Source: Aequitasia sp047973235 (GTDB lineage: Bacteria; Bacillota; Clostridia; Lachnospirales; Lachnospiraceae). Taken from it: DNA of 5,447 nt. The translations under genes and the position numbers were made by a program. The DNA is taken from contig JBKEBP010000120.1 of NCBI GenBank assembly GCA_047973235.1, positions 1 through 5,447 of the forward strand, in the 5' to 3' direction. Below are positions 1 to 5,046 of this stretch, in pieces (position 1 is the stretch's first letter; every line of letters begins with the position of its first letter). The notes below the pieces were generated by a model. The model saw only the letters and a list, made by a program, of their open reading frames with translations, was not told the DNA's origin and searched no databases.

Positions 1-678
1 ATTGTTAATGGTTATTCCGGTGCATTTTTTAAATAAATGGCATAGATAATGCTTATCGACATTTACTTGCGAAGCCAGATTATCAAGACGTAAATCAGCA
101 GTGATATTTTCCCCTATATAAGTCAAAAGTGAAGAAACCAAAGGATTTATATTTTTAGGATAATTATCTTCCGGGGTGGGATCTTCTAAAAATATTTCAG
201 CTATATACGCAAGAATTTCAAGAAAACATATCTGCTTTTTCAGGTCATAGCCAAAACTATTCTCATCGAGTGATTCATATTTTTTAAACATCTCCAGCAA
301 ATGTTCAAGAGTTTCAGGAGGCAGCGATAGTTTAGCGGCATTACTGCCGGTTTTACTACGGACATAGTGCATTAGGTCTGCTTGAGCGGTACAAAAAGGT
401 TGAACAAATAACGGTTTGTACTCTAGTACATACCGTTCATAGCAGATGTCCTCCTGCCTGATAACTCGATGAATATCGAGACTGTTTACGACAAATAAAT
501 CGCCTTTTTCCATACTGTAAAAAGTATCGTTTAACAAGAAAAATTTACCGCCGGAGATAGTGAGATAGATTTCAATAAAATCATGACAGTGTAAATCAGT
601 TGTGTAATATGAATCATTGAGAAGATGAAAAAAATTATACTTATTACTCGAATATTGTTTTTCATAATGAACTGGCAT
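1..678 (-). CDS. AraC-family transcriptional regulator (C-terminus off the left edge)
   Basis: Reading leftward from ATG at 678, 226 codons are open to the window edge with no stop, so the C-terminus is missing. The first ~85 residues look like a cupin sensor: HCHDFIEIYLTISGGKFF (30-47), then MEKGDLFVVNSLDIH (56-70), matching the H-x-H...E and GDL...xxxH pattern of AraC-type arabinose-binding-like domains. A helical linker follows. Residues about 196-223 (LRLDNLASQVNVDKHYLCHL and FKKCTGIT) are the first helix-turn-helix of the AraC DNA-binding domain; the second HTH lies beyond the edge. The start is supported by AAGGAG six bases upstream. It is divergent from the glycyl radical enzyme operon, so it probably senses the substrate or a related metabolite and activates that operon. 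The family assignment is secure. The ligand is unknown, and activation rather than repression is inferred from the family. Confidence 0.92.
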   Translation of the reverse strand, partial: MPVHYEKQYSSNKYNFFHLLNDSYYTTDLHCHDFIEIYLTISGGKFFLLNDTFYSMEKGDLFVVNSLDIHRVIRQEDICYERYVLEYKPLFVQPFCTAQADLMHYVRSKTGSNAAKLSLPPETLEHLLEMFKKYESLDENSFGYDLKKQICFLEILAYIAEIFLEDPTPEDNYPKNINPLVSSLLTYIGENITADLRLDNLASQVNVDKHYLCHLFKKCTGITINN

Positions 679-684
679 TACGTA

Positions 685-690
685 CTCCTT
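685..690 (-). promoter_or_regulatory. Ribosome binding site of the AraC-family gene
   Basis: On the minus strand this reads AAGGAG, six bases before the ATG at 678. It fixes the start codon of the regulator. Confidence 0.8.
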
Positions 691-730
691 TTCGTAGCTT
701 TGCTGTGTATAATGAGTGCAGTTCTGATTG

Positions 731-758
731 TGCATAAGGATTTTTCTTTCTTAGACAA
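731..758 (-). promoter_or_regulatory. Weak candidate promoter for the AraC-family gene
   Basis: On the minus strand a -35-like TTGTCT (753-758) and a -10-like TATGCA (731-736) are separated by 16 bases, placing transcription start near 724 and a leader of about 45 bases. The match to consensus is modest and the region is AT-rich, so this is only a possibility. Confidence 0.25.
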
Positions 759-771
759 TTTTATAATAACA

Positions 772-811
772 CAATATATGTAAAAAACAAGGGTATAATG
801 AGCAATATATG
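772..811. promoter_or_regulatory. Direct repeat CAATATATG, candidate regulator binding sites
   Basis: The nonamer CAATATATG occurs at 772-780 and again at 803-811, 31 bases apart, about three helical turns. The proximal copy lies where the -35 element of the promoter at 824-832 should be. That is a common arrangement for AraC-family activators, which contact RNA polymerase from paired direct repeats overlapping or just upstream of -35. The repeat is seen directly; its role as an operator is inferred. The AT-richness of the region makes chance occurrence possible. Confidence 0.4.
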
Positions 812-823
812 ATAAATGTTATA

Positions 824-832
824 TGCTATAAT
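824..832 (+). promoter_or_regulatory. Extended -10 promoter of the glycyl radical enzyme operon
   Basis: TGCTATAAT is a perfect extended -10 (TGn plus TATAAT at 827-832). No good -35 lies 16-18 bases upstream; the sequence there is AT-rich and lies within the proximal CAATATATG repeat, which suits activator-dependent transcription. The predicted start is near 839, giving a leader of about 60 bases. Two other TATAAT hexamers (794-799 and 838-843) lack both the TGn extension and a recognisable -35, so they are weaker candidates. Confidence 0.55.
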
Positions 833-888
833 CAGTTTATAATCAAGTAGATGGTATAAGACCAAAAAGATAATGGAAATTTACAAAT

Positions 889-895
889 AAGGAGG
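889..895 (+). promoter_or_regulatory. Ribosome binding site deciding a TTG start
   Basis: AAGGAGG is followed by six bases and then TTG at 902. The first in-frame ATG (926) is about 30 bases from this site and has no ribosome binding site of its own, so the TTG is preferred. Confidence 0.8.
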
Positions 896-901
896 TGTAC
901 T

Positions 902-3268
902 TTGATTTCAGAACGTATCAAAAAAATGAAAGCAAAACAAAAAGATACCATACCCACATTCAGCGCCGAAAGAGCGCGTTTGGCAACGGAAGCATATGAG
1001 AAGTTCGGGGGAGAACCCAATGTCCTACTCAAAGCAAAGATGCTTGACTATATCATCGAGAACATGACGGTTTACATAGAAGATGGTGAACTGATTGCTG
1101 GTAATTACACAGATCGTCCCAGATGCGCACCGATTTTTCCTGAGTTTGCATCTCAGTGGATTATTGACGAGATTGATACATTTACCACCAGAACAATTGA
1201 CCGCATGGTTGCAGATGATGAAACGAAGCATGAAGTAATTGATATTCTCAAAAAATGGGAAGGCAAATCTTTTGACGAAGTAACCGCTGAAGTATGCTCA
1301 CAAGATGCATTGGATGCGATGAACTCAGGTATTCTGACAATCGGCGGTATGGATACCAGTACCGGCCATATTCTTCCTGACTATTTCCGTCTATTTGACG
1401 GTGGTCTGAAAAAAGTCATTGAACAATGCCGTGATCTGATTCAAAATACTACTGTTAACTGCAAGGCAGCACAGGAAAAAGTGGATTACTGGAATGCTAC
1501 GATTATTTCTTGTAACGCAGCAATCAAGTATGCCCGTCGTTTTTCAAAACTGGCGGCAGAGATGGCGGAAAAGGAAAGCGATACGGAACGTAAAAAAGAG
1601 CTGGAAATGATGAGCAAAAACTGCAGCAATGTTCCAGAGAATGGTCCGACCAATTTTTGGGAGGCGATTCAGTTTGTTTGGGTAGTTCATATTGCTATTT
1701 GGATTGAAAGCAATGGTCATTCGAACTCCTTTGCATCCTTTGACCGATTGATTAATCCTCTTTATATGGCTGATTTAGAAGCAGGGACCATTACGGATCG
1801 GCTTGCGCTTGATATCTTGGAGACCCTTTTCCTTAAGCTGACCGACATCCTTAAACTGCGACCGGCATTCTTTAGCGAAAGTTGGGCCGGTTACCCGATT
1901 TGGCAGAACATGACCATCGGAGGGATTGGACCTGACGGCAGAGACGGGTGTTGCGAATCCACCATGTTGATGCTCAATGCAAATGAAGAGGTGCAGACCT
2001 CACAGCCGACTATGTCCCTGAGATATCACCGGCAAATGTCTGAAGAAGTATTTGAAAAAGCGTTAACGATGATTCAGAATGGTCTGGCAACGCCGTCATT
2101 CTTCAATGATGATCTATGTATACCGTTGATTCTTGCGAAAAGTGATGGGATTACAATTGACGAGGCCAGAACATGGGGAACACAAGGATGTATTCAGCCG
2201 GTTGCAGCAGGAAAGACTGATGGCCGGGCTCAGGTCGGTACAGTTAACCTACTCAAGTGTGTTGAACTTACTATGTATGATGGGGTTGATCCGCAAACCG
2301 GTAAGCAGACCGGACCACAGACAGGTAGACTGGTGGATTTCAAATCTTATGAAGATCTCTTTGCAGCATTTACCAAGCAGATGGATTATTCATTTGATCT
2401 GATGATTAACGCATATAATGCGGTTGCATCCATTCACGCAACAAGACAGAACTTACCATTTGCATCCATGTGCGTTGAGGATTGTGTAACTAAGGGAAAA
2501 AGCCTACAGGAAGGTGGAGCCAGATATAGTTATTCAGGAGCGTTGGCTGATGGACTGGCAAATGCTATAGATTCTCTAGCGGCGATTCGCAAATTTGTAT
2601 TTCAAGAGAAATCACTCAGTGCCAAAGAATTATTGACTGCCTGTGAAAATGATTTTGAAGATGAGGTGCTGAGACAAAAACTGCTTAATAAAGCACCTAA
2701 GTACGGAAATGATATCGATGAAGCAGATATGATCGGTAATGCAATTGTTCGGCATATCAATCAAGCGCTGAGAGGTTATCGAGACAGTAGAGGTGCCAGA
2801 TTTTGTTTTGATATTGAATCCCAATCATTCAATATTGTTCAGGGAAGATCTGTCGGTGCGACGCCGGACGGGAGGAAAGCACATGCACCATTAGGCGATA
2901 ATGTTTCGCCGGTAATGGGCAGAGATATAAACGGACCGACGGCTACCGTACTTTCAGTAGCCAAGATTGATCAGTTCCAGACAACAGATGGAACCTTGTT
3001 TAACTTACGATTTGATCCTCGCTCAATTGCGGGAGAAAAGGGTCGGGATATTCTTGGTAGTGTTGTTAAGACGTATTTCGAAAACTATGGCGAACATATT
3101 CAAATCAATGTTGTATCAAATGAAACGTTAAAAGAAGCGCAAAAAAATCCGGAAGATTATAAAAACCTTTTAGTCAGAGTTGCAGGATATTTGGCATATT
3201 TCACGGAACTGGATAAAAATGTTCAGGATAATCTGATTGACAGAACATTGCATACTGCAGAAGGCTAA
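902..3268 (+). CDS. Glycyl radical enzyme (PFL2/glycerol dehydratase-like), substrate unknown
   Basis: This 788-residue protein has the length and landmarks of the non-PFL glycyl radical enzymes. These cytosolic, oxygen-sensitive lyases, dehydratases or decarboxylases use a Gly radical to make a Cys thiyl that attacks the substrate. Visible landmarks are GHILPDY (155-161), NGHSNSF (271-277), QGCIQP with thiyl Cys430, VGATPDGRKA (651-660), and the C-terminal RVAGYLAYF radical loop with Gly762. Compared with Clostridium butyricum glycerol dehydratase (787 residues, numbering from memory), His156, His273, Ser274 and Cys430 align with H164, H281, S282 and C433. The catalytic Glu435 becomes Gln432 and Asp447 becomes Gln444. 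A standard diol, glycerol or choline lyase is therefore unlikely. No small subunit, microcompartment gene or N-terminal encapsulation extension is seen. The start is TTG, set by AAGGAGG. The activase follows 29 bases downstream. Family certain; substrate not assigned. Confidence 0.95.
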   Translation: MISERIKKMKAKQKDTIPTFSAERARLATEAYEKFGGEPNVLLKAKMLDYIIENMTVYIEDGELIAGNYTDRPRCAPIFPEFASQWIIDEIDTFTTRTIDRMVADDETKHEVIDILKKWEGKSFDEVTAEVCSQDALDAMNSGILTIGGMDTSTGHILPDYFRLFDGGLKKVIEQCRDLIQNTTVNCKAAQEKVDYWNATIISCNAAIKYARRFSKLAAEMAEKESDTERKKELEMMSKNCSNVPENGPTNFWEAIQFVWVVHIAIWIESNGHSNSFASFDRLINPLYMADLEAGTITDRLALDILETLFLKLTDILKLRPAFFSESWAGYPIWQNMTIGGIGPDGRDGCCESTMLMLNANEEVQTSQPTMSLRYHRQMSEEVFEKALTMIQNGLATPSFFNDDLCIPLILAKSDGITIDEARTWGTQGCIQPVAAGKTDGRAQVGTVNLLKCVELTMYDGVDPQTGKQTGPQTGRLVDFKSYEDLFAAFTKQMDYSFDLMINAYNAVASIHATRQNLPFASMCVEDCVTKGKSLQEGGARYSYSGALADGLANAIDSLAAIRKFVFQEKSLSAKELLTACENDFEDEVLRQKLLNKAPKYGNDIDEADMIGNAIVRHINQALRGYRDSRGARFCFDIESQSFNIVQGRSVGATPDGRKAHAPLGDNVSPVMGRDINGPTATVLSVAKIDQFQTTDGTLFNLRFDPRSIAGEKGRDILGSVVKTYFENYGEHIQINVVSNETLKEAQKNPEDYKNLLVRVAGYLAYFTELDKNVQDNLIDRTLHTAEG

Positions 3269-3281
3269 ACGACTGCTGTGC

Positions 3282-3286
3282 GGAGG
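3282..3286 (+). promoter_or_regulatory. Ribosome binding site of the activase
   Basis: GGAGG lies 11 bases before ATG 3298, a rather long spacing. An in-frame GTG at 3286 overlaps this site, so it cannot be the start that the site serves. Confidence 0.65.
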
Positions 3287-3297
3287 TGGATGATACG

Positions 3298-4206
3298 ATG
3301 GATGGGTTAATTGGAGGAATACAGAGGTTCAGCACAGAAGATGGACCCGGTATACGGACTACAGTTTTTTTTACCGGCTGTCCACTGGTTTGTCAATGGT
3401 GTCATAATCCTGAATTGATCAGTCATAAGCCGCAGGTTTTGTTTTCTGAACAAAAATGTCTTAAATGTGGTGGATGTGTTCAAGCCTGTCCGCATCATGC
3501 GATTACATTAGATGATAATGGATTGAAGATTGACCGGCAGGTCTGCCGCGGATGTGGCCGCTGCATTGATGAATGCTGCAGCGAAGCGATTAAACTTTCC
3601 GGTGAATATAAGCCTGTCAGGAATCTGACGGACTTATTGCTGAAAGATAAAAGCTTTTATAGTAAAACAGACGGTGGCATTACTTTGAGTGGTGGTGAAG
3701 TATGTTGTCAGGCTGACTACGCATACCAAATTATGCAGTCATGTCTGAACAAAAAGCAAAAGGTCGCAATCGATACCTGCGGTTACTGCAAATACGAGGA
3801 TTTGATTAAATTAGCTGAACCTGCACAAGTCATCTTATATGATATCAAGCATATGGATAGTATATGTCACAAAAAATTGACCGGTGTTGGCAATGAGCTG
3901 ATTATTGCTAATTTAAAAGCGCTGTGTCAAAGGTCTGATATCAGGGGCAAGATCTGGATTAGATTACCCTTGATTCATGACATTAATGATACGATGGAAA
4001 ATCTGCAGGCAGTTTGTAAACTGATGAATGAACTAGGTCTCCACCGAGTTGATGGATTGCCGTACCATTCACTAGGAATGGGGAAATCGAGAAAAATAGA
4101 GCGTGAACAGATAGAATTTAAAGCGCCGTCAGAGGAATATCTTGATAAAATTATCGAATTATTCAGGTCTCATTCACTTGATATTAATATCATGGGACGC
4201 CAGTAG
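3298..4206 (+). CDS. Glycyl radical enzyme activating enzyme (radical SAM, PflA-like)
   Basis: This 302-residue protein abstracts a hydrogen from Gly762 of the neighbouring enzyme, using a 5'-deoxyadenosyl radical from S-adenosylmethionine. The radical SAM cluster ligands are Cys28, Cys32 and Cys35 (CPLVCQWC, CX3CX2C). A ferredoxin-type insert carries two CX2CX2CX3C motifs: Cys54/57/60/64 and Cys83/86/89/93, each expected to hold a 4Fe-4S cluster. This insert is usual in activases of dehydratase-type enzymes and absent from classical PflA. SGGE (131-134) is the SAM amino-group motif; YDIKHMD (181-187), LTGVGNE (194-200) and LPYHSLGMGK (254-263) are family motifs. ATG 3298 was chosen because the protein then begins MDGLIGGIQRFSTEDGPGIR, as is usual in the family; a GTG four codons earlier overlaps the ribosome binding site. 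Oddities are DGGITLSGGEV instead of the usual GGGxTxSGGEP, and CC at 93-94 where CP is usual. Cotranscription with the upstream gene is expected. Confidence 0.94.
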   Translation: MDGLIGGIQRFSTEDGPGIRTTVFFTGCPLVCQWCHNPELISHKPQVLFSEQKCLKCGGCVQACPHHAITLDDNGLKIDRQVCRGCGRCIDECCSEAIKLSGEYKPVRNLTDLLLKDKSFYSKTDGGITLSGGEVCCQADYAYQIMQSCLNKKQKVAIDTCGYCKYEDLIKLAEPAQVILYDIKHMDSICHKKLTGVGNELIIANLKALCQRSDIRGKIWIRLPLIHDINDTMENLQAVCKLMNELGLHRVDGLPYHSLGMGKSRKIEREQIEFKAPSEEYLDKIIELFRSHSLDINIMGRQ

Positions 4207-4276
4207 TTTTTGATTTAAATATTTGTATTAAAAGATTAAATAATCATGATGTATGACAATGTAACACTAAAAATAA
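4207..4276. other. AT-rich spacer before the riboswitch
   Basis: This spacer must contain the promoter of the riboswitch transcript, unless it is read through from the activase. I see no convincing -35/-10 pair. ATGACA (4253-4258) with TAAGAT (4274-4279) would start transcription inside or after P1, so it does not fit. I also see no GC-rich hairpin with a T-run after the activase stop, so readthrough from the glycyl radical operon is possible. Confidence 0.4.
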
Positions 4277-4460
4277 GATATGAGTTCCACAAGGATTAAA
4301 AGGGAAACCGGTGCAATTCCGGTACGGTCCTGCCGCTGTAAGAGGGAGCTTTCACATGATACCACTGATAAAAATCGGGAAGGTGTGTAAAGCGAAGAAC
4401 TTGAGTCAGAAGACCTGCTCGTATCATGTTGTAACGAACCTACAGATGATGGGTAGCGTT
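4277..4460 (+). ncRNA. Cobalamin riboswitch (aptamer plus P13)
   Basis: This is a B12-sensing leader with the conserved pieces in order: AAAAGGGAAACCGGTG, then CCGGTACGG, TGCCGCTGTAA, CACATGATACCACTG, ATCGGGAAGG, GCGAAG, and the B12 box AGTCAGAAGACCTGC (4404-4418). Closing stem P1 can be drawn by eye: GATATGAG (4277-4284) pairs with CTCGTATC (4418-4425), with one G-U. A downstream hairpin, P13, pairs 4433-4436 with 4457-4460 and 4438-4440 with 4452-4454. Its loop contains TACAG (4441-4445), complementary to CTGTA (4336-4340) in the L5 region, as expected for the L5-L13 kissing interaction. That fits the adenosylcobalamin-type class I layout. Ligand binding should reduce expression of the DUF4430/ECF genes downstream. 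Confidence 0.93.
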
Positions 4461-4585
4461 TCCAGTGTGTCTCAAGTTGACTACCGTCAGATTTCTGCCT
4501 TGCTGAGCGAGGCGATGTTTGCATCGGTGAATCAGCAGACAAGTGCTGGTACAGAAGAGTGCTTTTTCAGATCTTTTGTTGTATG
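4461..4585 (+). promoter_or_regulatory. Expression platform of the cobalamin riboswitch
   Basis: This non-coding leader between P13 and the terminator is rich in small inverted repeats. CTACC (4481-4485) can pair with GGTAG (4452-4456), which would compete with P13. GCCTT/GAGGC forms a hairpin at about 4496-4512. CGATG/CATCG flank a TTTG loop (4513-4526). CAGCA/TGCTG form another hairpin (4533-4548). CTGCC (4495-4499) could pair with GGCAG (4599-4603) of the terminator and so act as an antiterminator. These pairings were found by eye and are not energy-minimised. Confidence 0.5.
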
Positions 4586-4610
4586 GCTGCCTATTACGGG
4601 CAGTTTTTTT
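4586..4610 (+). terminator. Intrinsic terminator at the end of the riboswitch leader
   Basis: CTGCC (4587-4591) and GGCAG (4599-4603) form a short stem, extendable by one G-U pair at 4586/4604, with a seven-base loop. A run of seven T (4604-4610) follows immediately. It ends 11 bases before the ribosome binding site region of the next gene, the classic position for a riboswitch attenuator. The stem is only 5-6 pairs, so it may be conditional and weak. Confidence 0.75.
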
Positions 4611-4621
4611 AATTCACAGAA

Positions 4622-4627
4622 AAGGAG
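4622..4627 (+). promoter_or_regulatory. Ribosome binding site of the DUF4430 gene
   Basis: AAGGAG is eight bases before ATG 4636. It rules out a longer in-frame reading from ATG 4543, which would run through the terminator. Confidence 0.8.
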
Positions 4628-4635
4628 TATTGAAA

Positions 4636-5046
4636 ATGGAAAAGAAAACACAGAAAAGGCTTATTATAGGTTTTGTAGTATTTGTAATTGCAATTGCTGC
4701 AATGCTAGTTTTTTACATGAGTACGAAACCGGAAGTGCAAGAAGGAAAAAAAGAAGTAACAATTGTTGTAGTGTCGATAGATGAAAAGGAAAAAGAGTAT
4801 AAAGTGGAGACCAGTGCTGAATACTTGAAGCAGGTTATGGATGAAGCAGAAGGACTTACCTACTCCGGACAGGAAGGAAATCCGGGCATGATAGTTGATA
4901 CGATTAACGGTGAGGTGGCTTCCTATGAGGAAAACAGTGCATACTGGGCCTTTTATGTCAATGGTGAATATTGCAACTATGGCATTGAGGAACAGTCCGT
5001 GAAAGAAGGAGATGAGTTTAAAATTGTCTATACAACAGACCAATAA
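4636..5046 (+). CDS. Membrane-anchored DUF4430 (transcobalamin-like) protein
   Basis: This is a 136-residue protein. Residues 1-8 are basic. Residues about 9-28 (IIGFVVFVIAIAAMLVFYM) form one hydrophobic segment, a signal anchor; there is no lipobox Cys, so it is probably held in the membrane by the helix with its domain outside. Residues about 41-133 match the DUF4430 pattern: AEYLKQVMDE, NPGMIVDTINGEVASY (82-97), YWAFYVNGEY (103-112), then YGIEEQSVKEGDEFKIVY. From family knowledge, DUF4430 resembles the C-terminal beta-domain of transcobalamin and intrinsic factor. It lies directly behind a cobalamin riboswitch and overlaps an ECF S component gene, so a role in capturing B12 or a corrinoid and handing it to the transporter is a good inference, not shown. 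Domain call fairly sure; ligand inferred from context. Confidence 0.88.
   Translation: MEKKTQKRLIIGFVVFVIAIAAMLVFYMSTKPEVQEGKKEVTIVVVSIDEKEKEYKVETSAEYLKQVMDEAEGLTYSGQEGNPGMIVDTINGEVASYEENSAYWAFYVNGEYCNYGIEEQSVKEGDEFKIVYTTDQ

Noticed and set aside
2133..2402. 89-codon open frame inside the glycyl radical enzyme gene
   Set aside because: It is a shadow in another frame of a gene with clear catalytic motifs and shows no domain or ribosome binding site of its own.
902..3268. Assignment as choline lyase, glycerol dehydratase or propanediol dehydratase
   Set aside because: The Glu after the thiyl Cys and the downstream catalytic Asp are both Gln, and no microcompartment or partner genes are visible.
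4253..4279. ATGACA/TAAGAT as the riboswitch promoter
   Set aside because: The spacer is only 15 bases and the start would fall within or after the 5' strand of P1, removing part of the aptamer closing stem.
4267..4542. Minus-strand open frame of 91 codons opposite the riboswitch
   Set aside because: It is antisense to a structured RNA with low-complexity Ser-rich translation; there is no supporting signal.
4543..4635. Extended N-terminus of the DUF4430 protein from ATG 4543
   Set aside because: This extension would translate through the intrinsic terminator. AAGGAG before ATG 4636 and the basic-plus-hydrophobic N-terminus from there give a proper start.
4311..4784. Open frame of 157 codons on the plus strand across the leader
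   Set aside because: It runs through the conserved cobalamin aptamer, the terminator and the start of the DUF4430 gene in another frame, lacks a ribosome binding site and encodes no recognisable domain.
4705..5043. Minus-strand open frame of 112 codons opposite the DUF4430 gene
   Set aside because: Its Phe/Ile-rich composition is the expected antisense image of the Lys/Glu-rich gene on the plus strand.
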